Source of the DNA: Serratia entomophila
GTDB taxonomy: Bacteria; Pseudomonadota; Gammaproteobacteria; Enterobacterales; Enterobacteriaceae
Assembly: GCF_021462285.1 (NCBI RefSeq)
Contig: NZ_CP082787.1
Location: 1-64,000 of the forward strand
DNA length: 64,000 nucleotides
Direction of reading: 5' to 3'
The notes under the pieces were generated by a model. That model was not told the origin of the DNA, ran no database searches, and saw only the letters and a program-made list of their open reading frames with translations. This document shows, piece by piece, positions 22,247-31,823 of this stretch (its first letter is position 1; each line of letters starts with the position of its first letter). A program made the translations under genes and the position numbers.

Positions 22247-23722
22247 ATGGCTAACTATTTCAACACATTGAACCTGCGTCAGCAGTTGGCGCAATTGGGT
22301 AAATGCCGCTTTATGGCGCGCGACGAATTTGCTGATGAAGCAGGCTACCTGAAAGGCAAAAAAGTGGTGATTGTCGGCTGTGGCGCACAGGGTCTGAACC
22401 AGGGCCTGAACATGCGCGATTCGGGTCTGGACGTCGCTTACGCCCTGCGTAAGGAAGCCATCGACGAGAAGCGCGCCTCATGGCGTAAAGCGACTGAAAA
22501 CGGTTTTAAAGTGGGCACTTACGAAGAGCTGATCCCGCAGGCGGACCTGGTGGTCAACCTGACGCCGGACAAACAGCACTCATCCGTAGTGCGCGCAGTG
22601 CAGCCGCTGATGAAAGACGGCGCGGCGCTGGGCTACTCCCACGGCTTCAACATCGTTGAAGTGGGCGAGCAGGTGCGTAAAGACATCACCGTCGTGATGG
22701 TGGCGCCGAAATGCCCGGGCACCGAAGTGCGTGAAGAATACAAGCGCGGTTTCGGCGTGCCGACCCTGATTGCGGTTCACCCGGAAAACGATCCGAAGGG
22801 CGAAGGCATGGCGATCGCCAAGGCCTGGGCTGCGGCGACCGGCGGCCACCGTGCCGGCGTGCTGGAGTCTTCCTTCGTCGCTGAAGTTAAATCCGACCTG
22901 ATGGGCGAACAAACCATCCTGTGCGGCATGCTGCAGGCGGGCTCGCTGCTGTGCTTCGACAAACTGGTGGCCGATGGCGCCGAGCCGGCCTATGCAGAGA
23001 AACTGATTCAGTTCGGCTGGGAAACCATCACCGAAGCGCTGAAGCAGGGCGGCATAACCCTGATGATGGATCGCCTGTCAAACCCTGCCAAGCTGCGCGC
23101 CTATGCGCTGTCTGAGCAGTTGAAAGGGATCATGGCGCCGCTGTTCCAGAAACACATGGACGACATTATCTCCGGCGCCTTCTCCAGCGGCATGATGGCC
23201 GACTGGGCCGAAGACGACGTGAAGCTGCTGACCTGGCGTGAAGAGACCGGCCAAACCGCGTTCGAGAACGCGCCGCAGTTCGAAGGCAAAATCAGCGAGC
23301 AGGAATACTTCGACCACGGCGTGCTGATGGTGGCGATGGTGAAAGCGGGCGTTGAGCTGGCGTTCGAAACCATGGTAGACGCCGGCATCATCGAAGAATC
23401 GGCCTACTACGAATCACTGCACGAGCTGCCGCTGATCGCCAACACCATTGCGCGCAAGCGTCTGTACGAAATGAACGTGGTGATCTCCGACACCGCCGAG
23501 TACGGCAACTACCTGTTTGCCAACGCTGCGGTGCCGTTGCTGAAAGAGTTCATGACCACCCTGCAGGCGGGTGATCTGGGTAAATCCGTTGCCGGCACCG
23601 CGGTAGACAACGCGCAGCTGCGTGACGTCAACGAAGCGGTGCGCAATCACCCAATCGAATCCGTTGGCCGCAAACTGCGTGGCTACATGACCGACATGAA
23701 ACGCATCGCCGTCGCGGGCTAA
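22247..23722 (+). CDS. ilvC: Ketol-acid reductoisomerase (class II, long form)
   Basis: A 491-aa NADPH-dependent enzyme that isomerises and reduces acetohydroxy acids in the branched-chain pathway. The Rossmann motif is [14 protein letters not shown] near residue 38, the metal and substrate residues lie in [12 protein letters not shown], and the duplicated C-terminal knotted domain of the class II form is present. Length equals E. coli IlvC. The ATG at 22247 gives the conserved [20 protein letters not shown] lies upstream. It is monocistronic and is controlled by divergent ilvY. Confidence 0.97.
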   Translation: MANYFNTLNLRQQLAQLGKCRFMARDEFADEAGYLKGKKVVIVGCGAQGLNQGLNMRDSGLDVAYALRKEAIDEKRASWRKATENGFKVGTYEELIPQADLVVNLTPDKQHSSVVRAVQPLMKDGAALGYSHGFNIVEVGEQVRKDITVVMVAPKCPGTEVREEYKRGFGVPTLIAVHPENDPKGEGMAIAKAWAAATGGHRAGVLESSFVAEVKSDLMGEQTILCGMLQAGSLLCFDKLVADGAEPAYAEKLIQFGWETITEALKQGGITLMMDRLSNPAKLRAYALSEQLKGIMAPLFQKHMDDIISGAFSSGMMADWAEDDVKLLTWREETGQTAFENAPQFEGKISEQEYFDHGVLMVAMVKAGVELAFETMVDAGIIEESAYYESLHELPLIANTIARKRLYEMNVVISDTAEYGNYLFANAAVPLLKEFMTTLQAGDLGKSVAGTAVDNAQLRDVNEAVRNHPIESVGRKLRGYMTDMKRIAVAG

Positions 23723-23735
23723 TCGCCGCACAGCG

Positions 23736-23768
23736 CAAAAAAGCCGGCATCGCTGCCGGCTTTTTTAT
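23736..23768 (+). terminator. ilvC terminator
   Basis: GCCGGC-ATCGCT-GCCGGC followed by TTTTTTATT, 18 nt after the ilvC stop. An A-run on the other side makes it usable by convergent kdgK too. Confidence 0.92.
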
Positions 23769-23776
23769 TAGGCGGA

Positions 23777-24709
23777 TCATTCCGGCATTGCCGCCAGCGG
23801 GATAATGGCGCCGCGATATTGGATCACCGTGCTGGCGGTCAGATGGCCGCGCCGGGCGGCCTGTACCGCATCGCCGCCGCGCAGGCGCACCGCCAGATAG
23901 CCGGCGCTGAACGAGTCCCCGGCGGCGGTGGTATCCACCACTTTGTCTTTCGGCAGCGCGATCGCCGGCACCTCATGTTGCTCCCCCTCTGCGCTGAACA
24001 CCAGGCAGGCCTCCGCGCCGCGTTTGATCACGATTTCGCCCACGCCGAACTCGCGCGTGCGGCTGACTATCTGCTCCACCGGCTGCCGGCCCCACAGCAG
24101 GTCCTCGTCATCCAGCGTCAGGAAGGCGATATCGGTGCAGGCCAGCACTTCTGCGTAGGCCCGCTGTGTCTCCTCGCGGCTTTGCCACAGGCGCGGCCGG
24201 TAGTTGTTATCGAAAATCACCTTGCCGCCGTTGGCGCGGCACTGGCGCAGCAGCGCCAGCAGCCTCGCCCGGCTGTCCGGGTTGAGGATCGCCACGCTGA
24301 TGCCGCTGAGGTACAGATAATCGAACTGCGCCAGCCGCGCACACAGGTTGTCCGCCTGCGGCCCTTCGAGCCAATAGCGGGCGGCAGCGTCGTTGCGCCA
24401 GTAGTAGAAGGTGCGCTCGCCTGCGGCGTCAGTTTCGATCACGTACAGCCCCGGCAGCTTATTCTCCAACTGCTGGATCAGATCGGTTTTGACGTTTTCA
24501 CGCCGCCAGGCCTGCAGCATTTCTTCGCTGAAGCTGTCGGTGCCCAGGGCGGTGACGTAATGCACCTGCAGCGCCTGTTCCGGCAGCTGGCGGGCGAGGT
24601 AGACGGCGGTATTCAGGGTATCGCCGCCAAAGCCGCGGCTGAGGTCTGCGCCCTTTTGCGACAGTTCAATCATGCATTCGCCGATCACGGCAAGGTTCTG
24701 GCTGGTCAT
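23777..24709 (-). CDS. kdgK: 2-keto-3-deoxygluconate kinase
   Basis: A 310-aa PfkB-family sugar kinase that phosphorylates KDG to KDPG in pectin and hexuronate catabolism. It matches E. coli KdgK throughout: GECMIELS, RGFGGDTLNTAVYLARQ, YLYLSGISVAIL, IFDNNYRPRLW and the catalytic DTTAAGDSFSAGYLA (Asp base in GD). The ATG at 24709 gives MTSQNLAVIGE; a TTG two codons upstream is an alternative. It is convergent with ilvC across a shared terminator and is preceded by a KdgR-type operator. Confidence 0.95.
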   Translation of the reverse strand: MTSQNLAVIGECMIELSQKGADLSRGFGGDTLNTAVYLARQLPEQALQVHYVTALGTDSFSEEMLQAWRRENVKTDLIQQLENKLPGLYVIETDAAGERTFYYWRNDAAARYWLEGPQADNLCARLAQFDYLYLSGISVAILNPDSRARLLALLRQCRANGGKVIFDNNYRPRLWQSREETQRAYAEVLACTDIAFLTLDDEDLLWGRQPVEQIVSRTREFGVGEIVIKRGAEACLVFSAEGEQHEVPAIALPKDKVVDTTAAGDSFSAGYLAVRLRGGDAVQAARRGHLTASTVIQYRGAIIPLAAMPE

Positions 24710-24787
24710 CGTCAACGTGCCCTGGCTGAAAGAAAGTAAAAAGTAAACAGGTTCAGTCTCAACGCAAGGGGCGGGGGAGTCAATATA

Positions 24788-24806
24788 AATAAAACGCCGT
24801 TTTATT
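24788..24806 (-). promoter_or_regulatory. KdgR operator upstream of kdgK
   Basis: AATAAAAC-GCC-GTTTTATT is a perfect palindrome with the form of the KdgR box (WWTRAAAY-N3-RTTTYAWW). It lies about 80 bp upstream of kdgK, within a 320-bp gap shared with the divergent AsmA-like gene. KdgR repression relieved by KDG is the expected control; no KdgR gene is in the window. No further element was recognised in 24716-25035. Confidence 0.8.
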
Positions 24807-25035
24807 TTATTATGATCGCGATCGGCAAACCTCAGACTTTAAAGATTTGCTCAGGGCTATTGCCTTTCCCACCCGGCGCGTTGTGAAGCGCGGCATCACC
24901 TGCCGATGCCGTTCGCCGCACCCGCCGCCCGATCCCGAAGCGTGAACTCTGGCCCATCCTCGGCTAGGCTTAATAACAGCTGCTTATCAATCTATCCTTA
25001 CCCGGCAGCGGGTTATCGCGCATAGGGACGCCGTT

Positions 25036-27075
25036 ATGACAAGAACAGGAAAAGCTTTCGGCTGGGTTGGCGGCATTTTGCTGCTGCTGGTCGCCGCACT
25101 GGCGATTTTCATCATGACCTTCGACTGGAATAGGCTTAAGCCGGCCCTCAATGACAAGGTGTCGGCCGAGCTGCAGCGCCGCTTCGAGATCCGCGGCGAT
25201 CTGGGCGTCGACTGGACGCGCAACAAGGACGAGGGCGGCTGGCGCGCCTGGGTGCCCTGGCCGCATATCCACGCCGAAGACGTCTGGCTGGGCAACCCGC
25301 CAAATATTCCCGGCGACAGCATGGTGACGCTGAAACGCGTCGACGCCAGCATTGCGCCGCTGGCGCTGCTGGGCAAGGAAGTGCTGATCCCGCGCATCTG
25401 GTTGCAACAGCCGCAGGCCTCGCTGCTGCGGCTGGCCAACGGCGACAATAACTGGACCTTTAACCTGGCGAACGGTCAGGATGCCAAGCAGCCGCCGTCG
25501 GCCTGGTCGGTCAATATTCATGACATCGTGTTCGATCGCGGGCAGATAGCGTTCAAAGACGCCACCCTGAAGGCGGACTTCCGCGCCACTGTCGATCCGC
25601 TCGGCAAGCCGCTGCCGTTCAGCGAAGTCACCGGCAAACGCGACGGAAACAAGGCCGTCACGCCCGATTATGTCTTTGGCTGGCAGGTGAAGGGCAAATA
25701 CAACGGCGAACCCTTGGCCGGCAGCGGCAAGATTGGCGGCATGCTGTCGCTGCAGAACGCCGATCTGCCTTTCCCACTGCAGGCCGACGTGCGCTCCGGT
25801 TCCACGCGGGTGGCGGTGGCCGGCACCCTGTCCGATCCGCTGAACCTGGGCGGGCTGGATCTGCAGCTTAAATTTTCCGGCGCCAGCCTGAGCAACCTGT
25901 ATGGGCTGACCGGCGTGCTGCTGCCGAATACGCCGCCGTACGCCACCGACGGCCATCTGATCGCCCGGCTGCATGAGAAAGGCGGCGCGGTGTTTCAGTA
26001 CCGGAAATTCGCCGGCAAAATCGGCGACAGCGATATTCACGGCGATCTGAAGTACGTCGCCAGCAAGCCGCGGCCGAAGCTGAGCGGCGAAGTGGCATCG
26101 AAACAGCTGCGTTTGGCCGATCTGGCGCCGTTGATCGGCGCGGACTCCAACGCCGCCAAAGCCGGCCGTGGCGAAAAGAGCCGCCAGCCGGCCGACAAGG
26201 TGTTGCCGGTGGAGACGTTTGACACCAAGAGCTGGGGCGTGATGGATGCGGACGTCAAATTCACCGCCAACCGTATCGAACGCGGCAGTTCGCTGCCGCT
26301 GAGCGATCTTTACACCCATTTGCAGCTGGATAACGGCTCGCTGCTGTTGGATCCGCTGCGGTTCGGCGTGGCGGGCGGCAATTTGAACTCGACCGTGCGG
26401 CTGGACGGCGGCAAAAGCCCGATGCAGGGCCGGGTGGACATGCATGCGCGCAAGTTCCAGCTCAAGCAGCTGCTGCCGAACGTGGAATCGATGAAGCGCA
26501 GCCTGGGGCAGCTGAACGGCGACGCCAGGTTGACCGGCAGCGGCAATTCGGTGGCCGAGCTGCTGGCGACCAGCAGCGGTGACCTGCGGCTGTTGATCAA
26601 TAACGGCGTGATCAGCCGCAGCCTGATGGAAATTCTTGGCCTGAACGTCGGCAACTATCTGGTGGCGCAGCTGTTTGGCGATGACGTGGTGGGCATCAAC
26701 TGCGCGGCGGCGGACGTCGGCATCCGCAACGGCGTCGCCGCGCCGCGGCTGTTCGTCTTCGACACCGAGAACGCCATTATCAACATCACCGGCAACACCA
26801 ATTTCGCCACCGAACGGCTGGACTTGTCCATCGATCCGGAAAGCAAGGGCATGCGCGTGCTGACCCTGCGTTCACCGCTGTACGTAAAAGGCACCTTCAA
26901 GCACCCGGATGCCGGGGTGAAGGCCGGCCCGCTGATCGCCCGCGGAGCGGCGGCGGTGGCGCTGGGGGTGGTGCTGACCCCGGCGGCGGCGCTGCTGGCG
27001 CTGGTTTCGCCGAGCGACGGCGCCGAGGAGAACCAGTGCGGCCAGATCCTGCAGGAAATGAAGAAGAAAAAATAA
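25036..27075 (+). CDS. yhjG: AsmA-family envelope protein (YhjG-like)
   Basis: A 679-aa protein with one N-terminal membrane anchor (GGILLLLVAALAIFIM) and a large periplasmic domain with AsmA repeats; the end LIARGAAAVALGVVLTPAAALLAL is hydrophobic. E. coli YhjG has the same size and neighbours kdgK, yhjE and yhjD, which supports orthology. AsmA-like proteins are thought to bridge inner and outer membranes in phospholipid transfer; that role is inferred for this member. It is divergent from kdgK and convergent with cdh. Confidence 0.85.
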   Translation: MTRTGKAFGWVGGILLLLVAALAIFIMTFDWNRLKPALNDKVSAELQRRFEIRGDLGVDWTRNKDEGGWRAWVPWPHIHAEDVWLGNPPNIPGDSMVTLKRVDASIAPLALLGKEVLIPRIWLQQPQASLLRLANGDNNWTFNLANGQDAKQPPSAWSVNIHDIVFDRGQIAFKDATLKADFRATVDPLGKPLPFSEVTGKRDGNKAVTPDYVFGWQVKGKYNGEPLAGSGKIGGMLSLQNADLPFPLQADVRSGSTRVAVAGTLSDPLNLGGLDLQLKFSGASLSNLYGLTGVLLPNTPPYATDGHLIARLHEKGGAVFQYRKFAGKIGDSDIHGDLKYVASKPRPKLSGEVASKQLRLADLAPLIGADSNAAKAGRGEKSRQPADKVLPVETFDTKSWGVMDADVKFTANRIERGSSLPLSDLYTHLQLDNGSLLLDPLRFGVAGGNLNSTVRLDGGKSPMQGRVDMHARKFQLKQLLPNVESMKRSLGQLNGDARLTGSGNSVAELLATSSGDLRLLINNGVISRSLMEILGLNVGNYLVAQLFGDDVVGINCAAADVGIRNGVAAPRLFVFDTENAIINITGNTNFATERLDLSIDPESKGMRVLTLRSPLYVKGTFKHPDAGVKAGPLIARGAAAVALGVVLTPAAALLALVSPSDGAEENQCGQILQEMKKKK

Positions 27076-27843
27076 TCAGGCGCGCGGCGGTGGGGTGAGC
27101 AACCGGCAGTCGTGATCCTGCAGCTCCTCCGCCGAGGCCAGAGTGAAAGGTAGCAGGCTGCGTTCGGTGGCCAGCAGCAGAAAATCGCCGCCCGGTAGCG
27201 CGGTCATCGCCAACCCGAAGCTGCCCATGCGCCCCTCGGCGCGCGCAATGCCCTGTGCCAGCAGGCGAAAGGCGCCCTGCCGCTCCAGCTCGGCAGGCGT
27301 CACCCGCCGCGCCAGATAGTCATGGCCCAGCAGGCCGCCAGGCAGCGGTTGCCACTGTTCGGTAAACGCCGGCCCGATCTGCGCCAGGCGGTTTTTCACC
27401 GCCGGCAGCAGGCAGGAGATATGAACGTGCAGCTGGTTTTGCGTGCGGCCGTATTCCGAGTTAATCGCCAGCGAAATATCGGCGTCGTCGATCGCCTTGC
27501 CGTAGCGATCCGCCATAAAGTGGCGGGCCTGCCAGGCCTGGGCAAAGAAATTCGGCGTGGCGGCGTCCAGCACCGCCGGGCTTTCAATGCCTGTGATTTT
27601 GGCGCTCGGCATCAGCAGATACTGCAGCGGCCCGTTGCGGTCTTTAAACACCACGAAACCGTCCGGCAGCGCCACCTGCGCGCAGGGCGCCGGATTGCCG
27701 TTCGCCTGCTGGTTGGGCAGGCACTGCCGGCTGACGATGCGCCACAGCGCATCCGGATGGGAAGGCTTCAGCCAAAAATAGAGCGCGGCGGCGACCACCG
27801 CCAGCAGCGTAACGCACAATAGCAATCCACGGCGTACAGACAT
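27076..27843 (-). CDS. cdh: CDP-diacylglycerol pyrophosphatase
   Basis: A 255-aa membrane-anchored enzyme that hydrolyses CDP-diacylglycerol to phosphatidate and CMP. It begins with a single N-terminal hydrophobic segment (LLLCVTLLAVVAAALYFWL). The family hallmarks CLPNQQ, DRNGPLQYLLMPS, TPNFFAQAWQAR and HIT-like RTQNQLHVHISC match E. coli Cdh. The ATG at 27843 is preferred, with GGGA upstream. It is the last of three minus-strand genes, and lies tail to tail with the AsmA-like gene with no gap. Confidence 0.93.
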   Translation of the reverse strand: MSVRRGLLLCVTLLAVVAAALYFWLKPSHPDALWRIVSRQCLPNQQANGNPAPCAQVALPDGFVVFKDRNGPLQYLLMPSAKITGIESPAVLDAATPNFFAQAWQARHFMADRYGKAIDDADISLAINSEYGRTQNQLHVHISCLLPAVKNRLAQIGPAFTEQWQPLPGGLLGHDYLARRVTPAELERQGAFRLLAQGIARAEGRMGSFGLAMTALPGGDFLLLATERSLLPFTLASAEELQDHDCRLLTPPPRA

Positions 27844-27912
27844 CAGCAAATCCCGATACGGAGAGAAGCTCTCAGCTTAGTCGGCTTTTATGACAGGAGA
27901 CACACATCGCGT

Positions 27913-27937
27913 GCGGCCCCCCGCAACAGGGGGCCGC
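27913..27937 (-). other. GC-rich hairpin after yhjE
   Basis: GCGGCCCCC and GGGGGCCGC are 9-bp perfect arms with a CGCAACA loop, 9 nt past the yhjE stop. No T-run follows on the minus strand, so it may stabilise the 3' end or assist weak termination before cdh. Confidence 0.6.
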
Positions 27938-27945
27938 CGGAGGGA

Positions 27946-29268
27946 TTACAGCGACTGGTGGCGGGTTTCTTTCATCAGCAGCAGGGCGATCAGCGTCAGG
28001 CTGGCCATGGCTGCCAGATACATGCCGACGTAGAACAGCCCGTAGTGGGTCGCCAGCCAGGTGGCGATATAAGGCGCCACCGACGCGCCGAGAATCGACG
28101 CCACGTTGTAGGAGAAAGAAGCGCCGGTATAGCGCACTTCGGTCGGGAACAGCTCCGGCAGCAGCGCGCCCATCGGCCCGAAGGTCAGGCCCATGATGCT
28201 CAGCCCGCACAACAGGAAGCCCATCACCAACGCCTGGTTGCCGGAACCGAGCATGCTCGGGAACAGGAAGGCGAAGCCAATCATCAGCAGGGTAATGACG
28301 ATCATGGTTTTGCGGCGGCCGAAGGCGTCCGCCAGCAGGCCGGCGATCGGCACCATCACGCCGAAACCGATCACCGCCACCATCAGCATCCACAGGAAGC
28401 TGTTGCGCGAGTAGCCCAGGCCCAGCGGCTGCGGCGTGGTGCCGTAGGTCATCGAATACACCGTCATCAGGTAGAACAGCGTATAGGTCGCCAGCATGAT
28501 GAAGGTGCCGAGGATCGTGGCCTTCAGGTGCTTGCTCAGCAGGGTGCCGAGCGGGATTTTCACCTGCTTGCCTGCCTTGGCGACCTTGGCGAACACCGGG
28601 GTCTCATGCAGCGATACCCGCACGTACAGGCCGATCAGCACCAGCGCGGCGGAGAGAATGAAGGGCACGCGCCAGCCCCATTCCATAAATTGCCGGTCGG
28701 TCAGCAGCCACGACAGCAGCAGGAAGGTGCCGTTGGCGAAGAAGAAGCCGATAGGTGCGCCCAGCTGCGGGAACGAGCCGTACAGCGCGCGCTTTTTGGC
28801 CGGCGCGTTTTCGGTCGCCAGCAGCGCCGCGCCGCCCCATTCGCCGCCCAACCCCAACCCTTGGCCAAAGCGCGCCAGCGCCAGCAGGATAGGAGCAAAG
28901 ATGCCGATGGTTTCATAGCTCGGCAGCAGGCCGATCAGTACAGTAGAAATCCCCATGGTCAACAGCGAGGCGACCAGCGTCACCTTGCGCCCGACGCGAT
29001 CGCCGAAGTGGCCGAACAGCGCTGAGCCTATCGGCCGTGCGACGAAGGCGACCGCGAAGGTGGCCAGCGACTGCAGCGTGGCGGTGGTCGGATCGCCCTG
29101 CGGGAAGAAAATATGCGGGAAAACGATCACCGCCGCAGTGGCGTAGATATAGAAATCGAAGAACTCGATGGCGGTGCCGACCAGAGAGGCGACAATCACT
29201 TTTCCGCGCGAGTTTACCGGTGTTGACGCGTCTTCGGCGTCGAGAGGCGTTGCGATGGAGGCTTGCAT
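27946..29268 (-). CDS. yhjE: MFS transporter YhjE (MHS family)
   Basis: A 440-aa protein, the same length as E. coli YhjE and close in sequence (FFDFYIYATAAVIVFPHIFF, FGHFGDRVGRKVTLVASLL, GGEWGGAALLATENAP). MHS-family proteins move metabolites with protons, often dicarboxylates, osmolytes or aromatic acids; the YhjE substrate is not known. Twelve membrane segments are evident. The typical loop between TM2 and TM3 is GDRVGRK. It lies downstream of yhjD as in E. coli and has its own promoter. Confidence 0.93.
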   Translation of the reverse strand: MQASIATPLDAEDASTPVNSRGKVIVASLVGTAIEFFDFYIYATAAVIVFPHIFFPQGDPTTATLQSLATFAVAFVARPIGSALFGHFGDRVGRKVTLVASLLTMGISTVLIGLLPSYETIGIFAPILLALARFGQGLGLGGEWGGAALLATENAPAKKRALYGSFPQLGAPIGFFFANGTFLLLSWLLTDRQFMEWGWRVPFILSAALVLIGLYVRVSLHETPVFAKVAKAGKQVKIPLGTLLSKHLKATILGTFIMLATYTLFYLMTVYSMTYGTTPQPLGLGYSRNSFLWMLMVAVIGFGVMVPIAGLLADAFGRRKTMIVITLLMIGFAFLFPSMLGSGNQALVMGFLLCGLSIMGLTFGPMGALLPELFPTEVRYTGASFSYNVASILGASVAPYIATWLATHYGLFYVGMYLAAMASLTLIALLLMKETRHQSL

Positions 29269-29301
29269 AATGTTTCTTATATTTTGAATTTGTAAAAATC
29301 C

Positions 29302-29330
29302 ATCTTAGTCACAGCAAAATGCCTTTTCAA
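29302..29330 (-). promoter_or_regulatory. Candidate yhjE promoter
   Basis: On the minus strand TTGAAA (29330-29325) and TAAGAT (29307-29302) are 17 bp apart, about 34 bp before the yhjE ATG. The rest of 29331-29548 is AT-rich without recognised features. Confidence 0.6.
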
Positions 29331-29548
29331 TGATGAAACTTTGCACAATGCGGCGATTAAGCGGTTAAAAAGATTAATGTTTTATCGGTGTGGTATCTTG
29401 CAGATTTAAACGTTGGAAAATGAACGCCAAGCAGATGGAATAGCTGTAAAAGCCGGAAAGAAAAGTTATCTGGCAGTTTGTTATGCTGGTTTTGCCGATG
29501 GGGTGGCGCTGGTTTTGGAGTTATGCGCTGGTTTTTAGCCTAAAAGCC

Positions 29549-29587
29549 AAAATAAAATGCCGGCCACGATGGCGTGACCGGCATGAT
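29549..29587 (-). terminator. yhjD terminator
   Basis: On the minus strand ATGCCGG...ACG and CGT...CCGGCAT form a stem followed by TTTATTTT, 12 nt after the yhjD stop. Confidence 0.85.
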
Positions 29588-29596
29588 TGCGTTGCT

Positions 29597-30616
29597 TCAG
29601 GGCGCCGGCTGCTGTTGCTCCGGCAGGGTTTTATCCTCTTTATACTGCGCGGTGGCGATCCAGGCGGCGCAAAACAGCGTCAGCCGGGCGAAGAAGTAGA
29701 AGAAGGCCATCAGCCCAATCACCGAACCGAAGGCGGCGCCCGAGGGCGATTTCGCCACCTGCGGCAAGGTCATGGTCATCACGAACTTGATCACTTCGAA
29801 GCCGATGGCGGCCAGCAGCGTGCCGCGCAGCAGCGCTTTTTTCTTCGGCTTGTGGCGCGGCAGCATCCAGAAGATCCACAGGAACAGCAGGTAGTTGGCG
29901 AAAATGGAGATCGACAGCGCAATCAGCGTCATCGCCGGCCGCAGCCATTCGATGCCGTCCAGCCCCAGGGCCTTAACGATCGCCGCCTGCGCCGAACCGG
30001 CGATTGAGGTCAGCGACAGCGTGACGATCAGCGCCACCACCAGGCCGGTCAGCGAGATAAAGTCGCGGGTGTACTTGAAGTAGATTTTCTCCTGGTCCTG
30101 CGGGTTGCGTTCCCAGACGTCGCGCGACTGGGCGCGGATCGCTTCACGCAGGTTGCCCATCCAGCTGATGCCCGAATACAGCGCCAGCGCCAGCCCGGTC
30201 AGCCCAACGGTGGTGCGCTGCTGAATGGCGGTATTGACGGTATTCTTCAGCGTGCCGGCCAACGTCGGATCGCTGATGCTGCCGACCATCTTGTTGATCA
30301 GGCTGGCCAATAGATCGGGGTTGGACGCCAGCACAAATCCCACTGCGGCGAACGACACCATCAGAATGGGGATCAGCGACAGGAAGGAGAAATAGGTGAT
30401 GGCCGCGCCGAACTGGCTGCCCAGGCGATCGTTAAAACGTTCGGTGGCGCGCAGCAAATGCGCAATGCTCGGCCAGGCTTTGATGCGTTCCACCAGGCGT
30501 GAAAAACCGGAGATGCGGCGGTCGATTTTCTCATGACCGGTTTTGATGGCGATAAGCGGCTTGGGCTGCGGTTCCTGCGGCGGCTGACGGCGTTCTTTAT
30601 CTGATCCAATAGGCAT
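29597..30616 (-). CDS. yhjD: Inner-membrane protein YhjD (YihY/BrkB fold)
   Basis: A 339-aa multispanning membrane protein, close to E. coli YhjD (337 aa). Key segments are GAAITYFSFLSLIPILMVS, the long stretch with GISWMGNLREAIRAQSR and FFYFFARLTLFCAAWIATAQ. In E. coli a single substitution in YhjD suppresses the lethality of Kdo depletion, linking it to transport of lipid A precursors; the normal role is still open. Start ATG at 30616. It is upstream of yhjE, conserved order. Confidence 0.93.
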   Translation of the reverse strand: MPIGSDKERRQPPQEPQPKPLIAIKTGHEKIDRRISGFSRLVERIKAWPSIAHLLRATERFNDRLGSQFGAAITYFSFLSLIPILMVSFAAVGFVLASNPDLLASLINKMVGSISDPTLAGTLKNTVNTAIQQRTTVGLTGLALALYSGISWMGNLREAIRAQSRDVWERNPQDQEKIYFKYTRDFISLTGLVVALIVTLSLTSIAGSAQAAIVKALGLDGIEWLRPAMTLIALSISIFANYLLFLWIFWMLPRHKPKKKALLRGTLLAAIGFEVIKFVMTMTLPQVAKSPSGAAFGSVIGLMAFFYFFARLTLFCAAWIATAQYKEDKTLPEQQQPAP

Positions 30617-30953
30617 TACTTCACGATTTCCTTAACGATAAATAGCATGTCTCACATGTGATTATAGCCAAAACGCCCGGCGATTTGGCCGCCGGTGCGG
30701 CGAACGACGATTTCCGAGCTTAGCCTGTTAACCCCGGGCATGAAATGCCGCGCATGGCCGATAGGTAAAATTCTTATGTCGGCCCAGTGCCGGCGCGGTT
30801 TATTTCATTTACTCGCCGCCAATTTTTATCCGTTTCATCACTCAGAAAGCGTTTACTCATGGAGTGGCGCTGAGGTTTACCGATCACAGCGCCGCTGCAG
30901 CCGTAGGGGCTGGAACGGTTTCACTGTCATCACCAGATAAAACGGAAGGTCAT
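30617..30953. other. Divergent control region of yhjD and rpfF
   Basis: About 340 bp without a supported gene. A minus-strand TATAAT-like hexamer lies at 30661-30666 with a weak -35 for yhjD. For rpfF only the ribosome site (GGAAGG at 30943-30948) is clear. An upstream in-frame extension of rpfF to 30864 is GC-rich and lacks an SD, so it is treated as noncoding. Confidence 0.5.
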
Positions 30954-31820
30954 ATGAAATTACTTAATCACCCCACCTGTCGCCCCTTTACCGAAGCGGG
31001 CCATTTGTCGCAGATCTCCGCCTACTATGAGGAGGAACGGCACATCATGTGGATGCTGCTGCGTGCCGAACCTCGTCCGTGCTTCAATCAGGCGCTGATT
31101 GAAGACATCATGACGTTGGCGCAGGCGGCGAAAGCGTCATCGCTGCAGTTCGACTTCTGGGTCACGGGTTCGCTGGTGCCGAACATGTTCAACGTCGGCG
31201 GCGATTTGCAGTTCTTTGCCGAGGCGATCAAAAACCGCCGGCGCGAGGCGATGATGGCCTACGCCCGCGCCTGCATCGATTGCGTGCACGCGGCGGCGCG
31301 CGGCTTCGATACCGGGGCGGTGAGCATTGCGATGGTCGAGGGCAGCGCGCTGGGCGGCGGCTTCGAGGCGGCGCTGGCCCACCACTTTGTGCTGGCGCAA
31401 AACAATGCGCGCATGGGCTTTCCGGAAATTGCCTTCAACCTGTTCCCCGGCATGGGCGGTTATTCGTTGGTGGCGCGCAAGGGCGGCATGCGGCTGGCGG
31501 AGGAGCTGATTTGGGGCGGCGAGTCACACACTGCCGAATGGTTTGAAAGCCGTGGGCTGGTGGATCGGCTGTTTCAGCCCGGCGACGCCTATGTAGCCAC
31601 CCGCACTTTTATCGATACTATCCGACCCAAGCTGAACGGCATGCGCGCCATGTTGCGCGCACGCCAGCGCGTTTTGCAGCTGACGCGCTCCGAGCTGATG
31701 GACATCACCGAAGACTGGGTGCATTCCGCGTTTACCATCGAGGAAAAGGACCGTGCCTACATTGAGCGGCTGGTCATGTTGCAGGATCGCCATACGCTTA
31801 ACCTGCGGCGCGCCGGCTAG
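30954..31820 (+). CDS. rpfF: DSF-family signal synthase RpfF
   Basis: A 288-aa crotonase-fold enzyme that makes cis-2-unsaturated fatty acid quorum signals (DSF/BDSF) from acyl-ACP. Matches to Xanthomonas and Cronobacter/Burkholderia RpfF are RPCFN (41-45), FNVGGDLQFFAEAI (79-92), EGSALGGGFEAALA and MGFPEIAFNLFPGMGGYSL. The two catalytic glutamates correspond to E138 (GGFEAAL) and E158 (GFPEI). The ATG at 30954 has GGAAGG 5 nt upstream. It is convergent with the receptor gene, with a gap of 3 bp. The exact fatty acid made cannot be read from sequence. Confidence 0.9.
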   Translation: MKLLNHPTCRPFTEAGHLSQISAYYEEERHIMWMLLRAEPRPCFNQALIEDIMTLAQAAKASSLQFDFWVTGSLVPNMFNVGGDLQFFAEAIKNRRREAMMAYARACIDCVHAAARGFDTGAVSIAMVEGSALGGGFEAALAHHFVLAQNNARMGFPEIAFNLFPGMGGYSLVARKGGMRLAEELIWGGESHTAEWFESRGLVDRLFQPGDAYVATRTFIDTIRPKLNGMRAMLRARQRVLQLTRSELMDITEDWVHSAFTIEEKDRAYIERLVMLQDRHTLNLRRAG

Positions 31821-31823
31821 GGC

